From contig NZ_MTPW01000001.1 in assembly GCF_002954765.1 (NCBI RefSeq), positions 2,431,501-2,495,500 on the forward strand: a stretch of DNA of 64,000 nt, in the 5' to 3' direction. This document shows positions 51,629-59,467 of the stretch, piece by piece. The position numbers and the translations under genes were made by a program. The notes below the pieces were generated by a model. That model saw nothing but the letters and a program-made list of their open reading frames with translations, was not told where the DNA came from and did no database searches. Origin of the DNA: Nonlabens arenilitoris (GTDB lineage Bacteria > Bacteroidota > Bacteroidia > Flavobacteriales > Flavobacteriaceae). Numbering within the stretch: the first letter of the stretch is position 1; the number at the start of each line of letters is the position of its first letter.

Positions 51629-52285
51629 ATGATTAACATTGCCCTGGCAGATGATGAGAGTTTATTTCTAGATACTTTAAGTTTTATGTTGCAAAGAATT
51701 CCAGATTTCAATGTGGTATTTACAGCAACTAATGGACAGGATCTTGTAAATCAATTGTCTACTCAATCACCATTACCAGATGTAGTGGTTACAGATCTTA
51801 AAATGCCCGAATTAAATGGCGTTGAGGCTACCAAAAAAATTAAAGAACTCTTTCCAGAACTAAGTGTTATTGCATTAAGTAGTTATAATACTGATGTTTT
51901 TATATCTAATATGCTAGGTGTAGGAGCGGCATCATATCTAGTAAAAAATACCACGCCTGCACAAGTAGAACTTACCATAAGAGAAGTTGCTGCTAAAGGA
52001 TTTTATTATGATAAAAATGTGTTACGCATATTACAAGACAACTCTCAAGATGGAAATTATAGACGCAGCACACTAGACCATAATCTACTTTCTCCTAGAG
52101 AAATAGATGTCTTACAATTGATTTGCGAGCAATTCACAACTACTGAAATTGCTGAAAAACTTTGTGTATCTAAACGTACCGTAGATGGACATCGCAATAA
52201 CTTATTAATTAAAACTCAAATGCGCAACGTGGCAGGACTGGTAGCATATGCCATACAAAATGCTATTATAACAGTAGAAATTTGA
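51629..52285 (+). CDS. NarL/FixJ-type response regulator
   Basis: The 218-residue protein has a receiver domain (acidic pair DD near 8-9, phospho-acceptor D56 in VVVTDLKMPELNG, K in YLVKNTTPAQ) and a LuxR-type helix-turn-helix at about 150-210 (LLSPREIDVLQLICEQF, VSKRTVDGHRNNLL). It follows its kinase by 6 nt. Immediately downstream are two identical AGGTATTTATACCT dyads ahead of small-RNA-like units. These are plausible targets, since NarL-type proteins bind short inverted repeats. Confidence 0.9.
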   Translation: MINIALADDESLFLDTLSFMLQRIPDFNVVFTATNGQDLVNQLSTQSPLPDVVVTDLKMPELNGVEATKKIKELFPELSVIALSSYNTDVFISNMLGVGAASYLVKNTTPAQVELTIREVAAKGFYYDKNVLRILQDNSQDGNYRRSTLDHNLLSPREIDVLQLICEQFTTTEIAEKLCVSKRTVDGHRNNLLIKTQMRNVAGLVAYAIQNAIITVEI

Positions 52286-52300
52286 TTTTTTATTAAAAAC

Positions 52301-52314
52301 AGGTATTTATACCT
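52301..52314 (+). promoter_or_regulatory. AGGTA-N4-TACCT dyad, copy 1
   Basis: AGGTATTTATACCT lies 25 nt before AAATTTGAA and 76 nt before the GGGG start of unit 1. The same 14 bases precede unit 3 with nearly the same spacing. Confidence 0.6.
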
Positions 52315-52390
52315 ATTGTAGGCATCTCTTATAGGGTTTAAATTTGAACAAGTAAAATAAGTAAAGTTAAAGACTCTGTTTGATTTTGTA

Positions 52391-52497
52391 GGGGAAACCA
52401 AGGAGATATCTTAACTTGAAAAGCTAAGATTGTTTTTGACGCATCAAAAATGAATTTTTAGAGAACAGTAGATGAGGCGCAAGCCTCATTTATTGTT
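52391..52497 (+). ncRNA. candidate small RNA, unit 1
   Basis: A -7-like TGATTTTG (52381-52388) precedes GGGGAAACC (52391-52399). The unit ends in ATGAGGC-GCAA-GCCTCAT (52472-52489) followed by a T-rich tract, a compact terminator. Predicted length is about 105 nt. No start codon with a sensible frame is present. Transcription is inferred. Confidence 0.5.
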
Positions 52498-52595
52498 TAA
52501 AGCCATCAATGGATAGATTATTAGTTTGATAACTGTTATAAAAAACGTATATTTAAAAAGGTAGTTTTAACTATTGTTATTTTCTTGTTTTTGTA

Positions 52596-52697
52596 GGGGA
52601 AACCGAGAAACTATACTTATTTATGTTAGAACGACCTATTAAACCTTCCAGAATCATATTCTAAGGCAATGAAAGTGAGGCTTAGGCCTCATTTTCT
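52596..52697 (+). ncRNA. candidate small RNA, unit 2
   Basis: TGTTTTTG (52586-52593), then GGGGAAACC (52596-52604), the same nine bases as unit 1. The terminator is TGAGGC-TTAG-GCCTCA (52676-52691), extended by A/T pairs to about 10 bp and followed by T's. No upstream dyad copy is found. Confidence 0.5.
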
Positions 52698-52728
52698 ATT
52701 TACATCTAATTCTTCACAATATAAAAAC

Positions 52729-52742
52729 AGGTATTTATACCT
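52729..52742 (+). promoter_or_regulatory. AGGTA-N4-TACCT dyad, copy 2
   Basis: Identical to copy 1, again 25 nt before AAATTTGAA (52768-52776). It lies 73 nt upstream of the unit 3 GGGG. Confidence 0.6.
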
Positions 52743-52815
52743 ATTTCACGAGCAAAGAAGTCTCCATAAATTTGAAGTGTAATTAAGCATGAGTTCTTCT
52801 TTATTCAGTTTTGTA

Positions 52816-52915
52816 GGGGAAAAGGGATGTAAGTTGAACTTAAATTACACACTCTGTATACAGAGTATTTAAAGGGGAAAGGAAATGGGGCTAGCGCCTC
52901 ATTTCTACTTTCCTT
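52816..52915 (+). ncRNA. candidate small RNA, unit 3
   Basis: CAGTTTTG (52806-52813), then GGGGAAAA (52816-52823). Inside is the perfect 16-bp palindrome ACTCTGTATACAGAGT (52851-52866). The terminator GAAATGGGGC-TAGC-GCCTCATTTC (52882-52905, ten pairs with one G-U) resembles those of units 1 and 2. Confidence 0.5.
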
Positions 52916-52996
52916 TTTAAAAAGGAATCGTATTTGAATTGAGTATTTAAATAAGTTTTGCTAATTGTTTTGATGGACATGGATCGTCTAGTTTTC

Positions 52997-53095
52997 GGGG
53001 GAAAAAGTATCAATCCATCAATTAAAGGTGACCATATGACCTAGATTAGTAACACATTAACTGGAAGAATGGGACCTTGGTCCCATTCTTTATAT
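52997..53095 (+). ncRNA. candidate small RNA, unit 4
   Basis: TAGTTTTC (52989-52996), then GGGGGAAAAA (52997-53006). It ends in a strong stem, GAATGGGACC with its complement around a TT centre (53067-53088), followed by TTTATAT. It is the most diverged unit and could instead be part of the comM leader, whose start codon is 63 nt further on. Confidence 0.45.
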
Positions 53096-53158
53096 AACTA
53101 CATATGAGATACTAACACTTTTATTAAATTTCCTACTTTTAAACCATAAACCTATAAT

Positions 53159-54697
53159 ATGCTCACAAAAGTCTATGGAAGTGCCGTTTTTGGTGTAGAA
53201 GCTACTACTATAACTGTAGAAGTTAATAGTGTAAAAGGAATAGGATATCATCTAGTAGGGTTACCAGATAAAGCAATTAGCGAGAGCTCCTATCGTATCG
53301 CGGCAGCATTATCTAACGTAGGTTATAAATTACCTGGGAAAAAGATTACGATCAATATGGCACCAGCAGACTTGCGTAAAGAAGGTAGTGCCTATGATTT
53401 AACACTAGCAATAGGTATACTTATATCTTCTGGACAAATTAAGGCAGATGAGGTGGATCAATATCTAATCATGGGAGAACTATCACTAGATGGTAGTTTG
53501 CAACCTATTAAAGGAGCGTTACCCATAGCGATAAAAGCTAGAGAAGAGAAATATAAAGGCTTCATTCTACCAGCGCAAAATGCACGTGAGGCCGCTATTG
53601 TAGACGGTCTTGAAGTCTATGGTGTTGATAATATATCACAAGTTATAGATTTTTTTAATGAAGGCAAGCCACTAGAACCTACCATAGTTGATACTAGAGA
53701 TGAGTTCTTTCAAGCTTTAGAGCATCCAGAATTTGACTTTGCCGATGTAAAAGGACAAGAATCCATTAAGCGTTGTATGGAAATAGCAGCAGCTGGTGGA
53801 CATAATATTATTCTTATAGGGCCACCTGGTGCAGGAAAAACCATGCTGGCAAAAAGATTACCATCAATACTACCGCCTATGACATTACACGAGGCGCTAG
53901 AGACCACTAAAATTCATAGCGTGGCTGGTCGTACACAAGAAAAAGTAGGATTGATGGCGCAACGACCATTCCGCAGTCCACATCATACCATATCAGATGT
54001 AGCATTAGTTGGTGGAGGAGCATATCCACAACCAGGTGAAATTTCATTATCTCACAATGGAGTTCTCTTTTTAGATGAGTTGCCAGAGTTTAAACGTACT
54101 GTGCTAGAAGTGATGCGACAACCACTCGAGGATCGTGAAGTCACTATTTCTAGAGCAAAATTTACAGTAACTTATCCATCCAGTTTCATGCTGGTCGCGA
54201 GTATGAACCCTAGTCCAGGTGGTTATTTTAATGATCCAGACGCACCTGTACAAAGTAGTCCAGCAGAAATGCAACGATACCTCAGTAAAATATCCGGACC
54301 ATTATTAGATCGTATTGACATACATATAGAAGTTACACCTGTGCCGTTTGAAAAATTAACCGAAGAAAGACAAGCAGAAAAGTCTGCTGAGATCAGAAAA
54401 CGTGTTACTGCTGCCAGAGATGTTCAGACGGTTCGCTTTCGCGAAAGCGAGAAAACACATTATAATGCTCAAATGAGCGTCAAGGATATTAGAAAATATT
54501 GTGTCCTAGATGAAGGTAGTAAGGAATTACTTAAAAATGCGATGGAAAGATTAAATCTGAGTGCTAGAGCTTATGACCGGATTTTAAAAGTATCAAGAAC
54601 CATTGCAGATTTAGAAGGTGCCCCAGACATTACAGGCACACATATTGCAGAAGCTATACAATACCGCAGCCTGGATAGAGATGGCTGGCTGGGTTAA
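53159..54697 (+). CDS. comM: ComM/YifB-like AAA+ Mg-chelatase-type ATPase
   Basis: The 512-residue protein is full length for the YifB/ComM family. It has an N-terminal ChlI-like domain (MLTKVYGSAVFGVEATTIT, LVGLPDKAISESSYRI, about 1-170), then the AAA+ core with Walker A GPPGAGKTML, the Walker B region VLFLDELPEFKR and an RDGW-type end. ComM is a hexameric helicase that drives branch migration during natural transformation. The copy of the dispersed palindrome at 54434-54449 encodes FRESE in a variable loop. It is followed closely by an Hpt gene. Confidence 0.92.
   Translation: MLTKVYGSAVFGVEATTITVEVNSVKGIGYHLVGLPDKAISESSYRIAAALSNVGYKLPGKKITINMAPADLRKEGSAYDLTLAIGILISSGQIKADEVDQYLIMGELSLDGSLQPIKGALPIAIKAREEKYKGFILPAQNAREAAIVDGLEVYGVDNISQVIDFFNEGKPLEPTIVDTRDEFFQALEHPEFDFADVKGQESIKRCMEIAAAGGHNIILIGPPGAGKTMLAKRLPSILPPMTLHEALETTKIHSVAGRTQEKVGLMAQRPFRSPHHTISDVALVGGGAYPQPGEISLSHNGVLFLDELPEFKRTVLEVMRQPLEDREVTISRAKFTVTYPSSFMLVASMNPSPGGYFNDPDAPVQSSPAEMQRYLSKISGPLLDRIDIHIEVTPVPFEKLTEERQAEKSAEIRKRVTAARDVQTVRFRESEKTHYNAQMSVKDIRKYCVLDEGSKELLKNAMERLNLSARAYDRILKVSRTIADLEGAPDITGTHIAEAIQYRSLDRDGWLG
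54434..54449. repeat. dispersed 16-bp palindrome, copy 8, inside comM
   Basis: Perfect copy, 18 bp with flanking T and A, read in frame as VRFRESE in a surface-type region. Confidence 0.85.
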
Positions 54698-54711
54698 ATT
54701 ATTTATGATAA

Positions 54712-55071
54712 ATGAGTGAAATTTTAAAACTAGAAACGCTTAAAGATAACTTTGGCGATGATGCAGAAACATTTGTACAAATTTTAGATGTTTTCTTGCA
54801 AGAAGTACCAGTAGATTATCAATTACTTAAAAAGCAAATCACAACAAAAGATTATAAGAATGCTGGTGAAATAGCACATAAGATAAAATCTAGTTATCGA
54901 TTACTAGATATGGAAATGGAAACATTACTACTGCAGGAAATTGAAAATAGAGCCAAAACACAAAAGAACACAGATGAGATAGTAACCTTATTTGATCAAT
55001 TTAATGTGAATTATGATACAGGTATAGACCTAGTACAGCGCACGCGTGACCTATTTGCTTCAAAAAGTTAA
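54712..55071 (+). CDS. Hpt domain phosphotransfer protein
   Basis: The 119-residue all-helical protein contains AGEIAHKIKSSYRLLDM at about 51-67, where the histidine of AHKIKSS is the expected phospho-carrier. Hpt proteins relay phosphate between a hybrid kinase and a response regulator. No hybrid kinase is in the window, so the partners are elsewhere. It starts 14 nt after comM and is probably co-transcribed. Confidence 0.85.
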   Translation: MSEILKLETLKDNFGDDAETFVQILDVFLQEVPVDYQLLKKQITTKDYKNAGEIAHKIKSSYRLLDMEMETLLLQEIENRAKTQKNTDEIVTLFDQFNVNYDTGIDLVQRTRDLFASKS

Positions 55072-55135
55072 GGCCTTACTATAAGATTATTGATAATCAG
55101 TTGATTAATAATTAGTAGATAGAGCTTTTAATTTG

Positions 55136-55143
55136 TATTTTTG
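55136..55143 (+). promoter_or_regulatory. -7 box of the DEAD-box helicase gene
   Basis: TATTTTTG matches TAnnTTTG exactly and lies 22 nt before the chosen start. No good TTG is found at the -33 position. Confidence 0.45.
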
Positions 55144-55165
55144 CAAAATATTTAAAAGAAGTTAT

Positions 55166-57037
55166 TTGAAAAATTTTGAAGTCTTAGGACTCTCACAGCC
55201 GTTATTAGACGGCCTCGCTGACATGGGTTTTGAAAACCCAACAGAGATTCAGCAACAGTCTATTCCCATTTTATTGAAGCACGACGGAGACTTTATAGGT
55301 CTTGCTCAAACTGGTACGGGAAAAACTGCTGCTTTCGGTTTACCCTTATTGGATCTTATAGATGTTAATTCTCGTGAAGTACAAGCCCTTGTTCTGGCAC
55401 CTACTCGCGAACTTGCTCAACAAATTTGTGGGCAAATGGAACAAATGTCTAAACACTTAGGTAAAGTGAATGTTGTTCCCGTTTTTGGTGGAGCAAATAT
55501 TATGAATCAAATTAGAGACATACGTCGTGGTGCACAGATTATTGTGGCTACGCCTGGTCGATTAATGGATTTAATGAAACGTCGTGAAGTAAAATTAGAT
55601 GCTTTAAAGTACATGATACTTGATGAGGCTGATGAGATGCTTAACATGGGTTTCAAAGAAGATATCGATTTTATCCTCTCAAAGAGTGATACTGGTAGAA
55701 ATATCTGGTTATTTTCTGCTACAATGGCACGCGAGATAAAGCGTATTGTAGATACTTACATGGTACAGCCTGAAGAAGTACGTATCAACAGAGAAAATAT
55801 CGTAAATACAAACATCGAGCATCAATCGATACAATTAAAAGCATCTGATAAGATTGAGGCGTTAAGACGTTTCTTAGATTATGATCAGGATATGTTTGGT
55901 GTCGTTTTTTGTCGTACAAAACGGGATACTCAAAATGTAGCAGATCAGTTGAACAACAATGGTTATGCAACTGAGGCTTTACATGGTGACATGTCACAAG
56001 CACAACGAGATGCTGCGATGAAACGTTTCCGTAATAAAAATCTTAAGCTACTTATAGCAACAGATGTTGCTGCACGTGGTATTGATGTAGATGATATTAC
56101 TCACGTGATACACTTTGCCTTACCAGATGATCCAGAGTTTTACACGCACCGATCTGGTCGTACAGCTCGTGCTGGTAAAAAAGGTGTTTCTATTGCTTTA
56201 ATTACTCGTGGAGATAATCGTAAACTAAAATTTATTGCTAGTAAATTAGGAATTGAGTTTACACAAGGTGAAGTGCCTGCTCTAGAAGCAATTACTCAAA
56301 AACGTATTTCTCGCTGGTCTGATAATATGATCAAACAAGAGATTAATGAGAAAATTGATGAAGAATTAGTAAACGCTGTACAAGAAAGTTTTGCCGACGT
56401 GACTAAGGAAGAGTTGATTGCAAAATTGTTGACTAAAGAATATAACTCAATTTATAAACGTAACTCTATTTCTGATCTTAATGATCGTTCTAAGGGACGT
56501 GATAGAGATGATAGTCCAAGACGTGAGCGTGGTAAACGTACAAGTCGTGGTACGGAAGAAGGAATGAAGACTTACTTTATCAATTTAGGTCTCAAAGATG
56601 ACATTAATAAAGGAGCTTTACTAGGATATGTATGTGATACTACAGGTATTTCTGGTGCACAAATAGGTCGTATCGTTATGGATAAAACACATTCTTACAT
56701 GGATGTAGCAGAGGACGTAGCGGCACAAATACTAACATTAGACGGAAAGCAACGTAATGGTCATGACCTAAGAGTTAATGAACATAAAGGTGTCGTTAAA
56801 GAACCAGCACGTGAACGTGGTGGTCGTAGCGGTGGCGGTTTCAAGGGACGTCGTGATTCAAACGGTGGTGGCGGTTTTAAAGGCCGTAGTAACTCTGGAG
56901 GCAGTAGCCACAGAGGAAGACGTTCTGATGCTGATAGCGGTTCAGGTAATAGAAGTAGTCGTCGCAGAAGTGATTCTTCTTCTGGCGGTAATGATAGTGG
57001 TGGTAACCGTGGCGGCTTTAAAGGTCGTAAGTGGTAA
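55166..57037 (+). CDS. DEAD-box RNA helicase, DeaD/CsdA-like
   Basis: The enzyme unwinds RNA with ATP. I start at TTG 55166 (L-K-N-F-E-V-L-G-L), because the frame upstream crosses the -7 box; this gives 623 residues. Motifs in order: Q motif (GFENPTEIQQQSIP), I AQTGTGKT, Ia PTRELA, II DEAD, III SAT, V ARGIDV, VI HRSGRTAR. The C-terminal part has a DbpA-type RNA-binding domain near 460-530 (MKTYFINLGLKDDINKGALL). A basic tail rich in Gly, Arg and Ser follows (FKGRRDS, SGGNDSGGNRGG). Roles in ribosome assembly and cold adaptation are typical of the family. A strong terminator follows. Confidence 0.92.
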   Translation: MKNFEVLGLSQPLLDGLADMGFENPTEIQQQSIPILLKHDGDFIGLAQTGTGKTAAFGLPLLDLIDVNSREVQALVLAPTRELAQQICGQMEQMSKHLGKVNVVPVFGGANIMNQIRDIRRGAQIIVATPGRLMDLMKRREVKLDALKYMILDEADEMLNMGFKEDIDFILSKSDTGRNIWLFSATMAREIKRIVDTYMVQPEEVRINRENIVNTNIEHQSIQLKASDKIEALRRFLDYDQDMFGVVFCRTKRDTQNVADQLNNNGYATEALHGDMSQAQRDAAMKRFRNKNLKLLIATDVAARGIDVDDITHVIHFALPDDPEFYTHRSGRTARAGKKGVSIALITRGDNRKLKFIASKLGIEFTQGEVPALEAITQKRISRWSDNMIKQEINEKIDEELVNAVQESFADVTKEELIAKLLTKEYNSIYKRNSISDLNDRSKGRDRDDSPRRERGKRTSRGTEEGMKTYFINLGLKDDINKGALLGYVCDTTGISGAQIGRIVMDKTHSYMDVAEDVAAQILTLDGKQRNGHDLRVNEHKGVVKEPARERGGRSGGGFKGRRDSNGGGGFKGRSNSGGSSHRGRRSDADSGSGNRSSRRRSDSSSGGNDSGGNRGGFKGRKW

Positions 57038-57056
57038 TCACTATATTTTAAGTTTT

Positions 57057-57094
57057 AAAAAAGCCTGTTTAGTATTGACTAAACAGGCTTTTTT
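57057..57094 (+). terminator. strong intrinsic terminator after the helicase gene
   Basis: A 17-bp stem around ATTG (AAGCCTGTTTAGT with its complement, plus A/T pairs) with a T tract on the right. It could also work in reverse for the 57127 gene. Confidence 0.85.
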
Positions 57095-57126
57095 ATTTTA
57101 TTTTAATGAGATAAGAAAGAGTACGA

Positions 57127-57375
57127 TTAATATCTATTTCTCAGACCTTTTTTGCGTTGTTCTTTCCTCAAATCTTGTCTGCGGTACTCTTCTTTATAGT
57201 CTCTTAATTTAGACCTAACCAGCCACAGTCCAAATAAGATACATAGAATGCTACCTATGATGATTGTATAATCGATTATAGGTGCTGTGAAAAAAAGTAC
57301 ATAAGGAATGATAAATAGAATGAAGGCAAATAAAAAGATGGATTGTAATCTACCAGTTAAAATACTACATAGCAT
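57127..57375 (-). CDS. small two-helix membrane protein
   Basis: The 82-residue product has two hydrophobic helices (about 12-31 and 34-52), then a strongly basic tail, KLRDYKEEYRRQDLRKEQRKKG. ATG 57375 is the only ATG; the frame is open for another 15 codons upstream. It converges with the helicase gene across the terminator and starts 40 nt after the endonuclease gene ends. I do not recognise a family. Confidence 0.6.
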   Translation of the reverse strand: MLCSILTGRLQSIFLFAFILFIIPYVLFFTAPIIDYTIIIGSILCILFGLWLVRSKLRDYKEEYRRQDLRKEQRKKGLRNRY

Positions 57376-57415
57376 TAAACGGGCTTCTTTTAAAATGTCA
57401 GATTTTTTATCATTC

Positions 57416-59383
57416 TTATTTTACAATCAACTTCAAACTTTGTGACGCATTTTCAGTTTGAACTTTCACTATATATAAACCTATAGGTAAATTGTGTTCA
57501 AAGGTTGTGTTTTGATCGATATCTTTTTTAAGGGTCATTCGTCCTAATTGATCATAGATTGTTACCTGAGTCTTTTGTTCTATCCCATAAATATGGAAGT
57601 TATTTTCACTAGGATTAGGAAATAGTTTTACAGTAGTTAACAGGTCACTTTCATTTGATAAAGTATAGTTTTGACCTACTTGATTTCCCCAAATATACTC
57701 TACTAACTCTGGATGATCGATAAAAGGATTACGATTGATTTGCCATGTATAGATTACATTATTACGATTCATTTCAAAATCATCTGGTGGATCATTTCTA
57801 TGCCATTGTAATAGTGTTGCTAGATCACCTAACTGTCCTAAAGTGGAGTTGCTAGGATTACCATTTACCACATCAATATTATTATAACGCAAGGTCATAT
57901 AAAATATAGCTCGAGCTACGTCTCCATGCCAAGAACCTTGCGTACCATTAGGCCCATCATATTCTGGGTAATCTTTATTACCTCGTGAGCTATTCTCACC
58001 ACCATCAGTAGCTCTTAAATGATGAGCATCACTTTGTCCATGTCTTAAACTATCTACATTTGTGTTAGTCCATACAGCCATTCCATCAATAGTCTCATCA
58101 TATTCTATTTCATAAAAGCCACCTCTTGAACGTGGATAGATGTGTTCTCGATTCCATTTTCCAGTACTATTACTACCTGTTTGATAGTCTGCTTTAGAGC
58201 GTTGTTGTTCCGTATACATCAGCCATACCTGATTAGAGTTTAATGGAGACTGATCAGATTCTTTCATGATTTGAACGATATCGTCATAAGTATGAATGCG
58301 TACTACAAACTCTTCAGCAATAATGTTAGTTATGGCAGTTTCTAATTGTGGACTAGCTAGCCCGTCTAAAGAATCATAATAGTTTGCCGGTGCTGTACTA
58401 TTTACAATACCGTATGTAGGTGCTAGAGGTGTACCGTAAGCTGCTACTTGAAAATCGTTATCAACAACTAGATGGCGTTCATTGTCTTTTAATCTTTTAA
58501 AGCCTACTGGGACATTATTGTCTAGATTAACTCTTAATTCTTCATCACCTTCATCAATATTATCGTCTATGACGGTATAATTGGCAATAACACTAGTTTG
58601 TCCTGCAGTAAAAGTAACTTGAGAAGGACCTGTATAGTCCGTACTATCAAAATTTCCTAAACCAATTGTATAATTCAATAAATAGTCAGTAGTTAACGGC
58701 TGTGAAAGGGTAAAGGTTATATCAAAATTACCTCCTTCATTAATAGGTAATGGCGCTACTGTAAAATCTATACCCGTGTAAGTAGGAACAGTAGCATCAT
58801 TTAAAGAGTGAGGAGAAGGTGCTTTCACTTCATAAGTTCCATCGGCTTTGCGCTGTATAGACTCAGTAGTTTTATTACCGTTTTCGTTTTCGTTGATTTG
58901 CACTGTGGTACCTAATAAAGTCATCAGTGTTGTATTATCTGCATCATCAGTATCATAGATCAGTGCATCTATGAGATTAGTTTGAGAGGCAAAGGATTGA
59001 TCTGGCCAGTCAGTATCATTTCCTGCATAAATAGCTACTGCATCAGCTCCTAATTGAATGTTACTTTCAGCTAGATAACGGTCTGGCACAGGAGAAACGA
59101 GTGAGCTTCCTAACACTACTAGTCCATTATCGTCTGTAGTAAGACCATCTAAATCTACTGTATAATAACTTCTTCCCATTCCTGTGGAAGAACTTGTAGA
59201 GCCGTTAAAAAATACGAGAACGTATCCGTTGAGAGAAAAGAATGGTACATCAGACTTCAATTCTACAAATTGACGGTCATTTGTACTAGGTGTGTCAGCG
59301 TCTAGCTCATTGATGACTACTTGCGCTTTCGCGAAAGCGAGACCAAAAAGAGCCATGCTTATAAAAATGATAAATTTTTTCAT
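57416..59383 (-). CDS. secreted endonuclease I family protein with T9SS tail
   Basis: I start at ATG 59383 (MKKFIIFI), giving 655 residues and a signal peptide ending LAFAKA-Q; the nine residues upstream are not signal-like. Domains: lamin-tail-like (about 20-180, VVINELDADT), Calx-beta-like (about 195-300, VIDDNIDEGDEELRV), endonuclease I (about 320-560, WNREHIYPRS, then SDAHHLRATDG, GSWHGDVARA), and a C-terminal type IX secretion sorting domain (about 585-655, LFPNPSENNF, IYDQLGRM, GLYIVKVQT). It would be exported through T9SS to degrade extracellular DNA for nutrients. The dispersed palindrome lies in its signal peptide coding region. Confidence 0.9.
   Translation of the reverse strand: MKKFIIFISMALFGLAFAKAQVVINELDADTPSTNDRQFVELKSDVPFFSLNGYVLVFFNGSTSSSTGMGRSYYTVDLDGLTTDDNGLVVLGSSLVSPVPDRYLAESNIQLGADAVAIYAGNDTDWPDQSFASQTNLIDALIYDTDDADNTTLMTLLGTTVQINENENGNKTTESIQRKADGTYEVKAPSPHSLNDATVPTYTGIDFTVAPLPINEGGNFDITFTLSQPLTTDYLLNYTIGLGNFDSTDYTGPSQVTFTAGQTSVIANYTVIDDNIDEGDEELRVNLDNNVPVGFKRLKDNERHLVVDNDFQVAAYGTPLAPTYGIVNSTAPANYYDSLDGLASPQLETAITNIIAEEFVVRIHTYDDIVQIMKESDQSPLNSNQVWLMYTEQQRSKADYQTGSNSTGKWNREHIYPRSRGGFYEIEYDETIDGMAVWTNTNVDSLRHGQSDAHHLRATDGGENSSRGNKDYPEYDGPNGTQGSWHGDVARAIFYMTLRYNNIDVVNGNPSNSTLGQLGDLATLLQWHRNDPPDDFEMNRNNVIYTWQINRNPFIDHPELVEYIWGNQVGQNYTLSNESDLLTTVKLFPNPSENNFHIYGIEQKTQVTIYDQLGRMTLKKDIDQNTTFEHNLPIGLYIVKVQTENASQSLKLIVK
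59324..59339. repeat. dispersed 16-bp palindrome, copy 9, in the endonuclease signal peptide
   Basis: Perfect CGCTTTCGCGAAAGCG, encoding AFAKA at the end of the signal peptide, right before the cleavage site. Confidence 0.85.
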
Positions 59384-59467
59384 TAAAGGGGATTTTGCGC
59401 AAAAATACATTTGTTTTTACGCATCTGAGAATAAGAAATAGTTAATTATAAAGGAGTTATCCAATAA

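Larger units (their letters stand above)
52286..53158. other. 873-bp intergenic region with four sRNA-like units
   Basis: No protein frame of note. Four consecutive units, each with a TAnnTTTG-like box, a G-run followed by A's, about 100 nt of sequence and a terminator hairpin. They fill the gap between the response regulator and comM and are listed separately. Confidence 0.6.

Noticed and set aside
55133..55165. Upstream TTG start adding 11 residues to the DEAD-box helicase
   Set aside because: It would place the -7 box inside the coding sequence and the added residues are not conserved-looking.
56778..57212. 144-residue valine-rich frame at the helicase end
   Set aside because: It is an out-of-frame reading of the Gly/Arg-rich tail and runs through the terminator.
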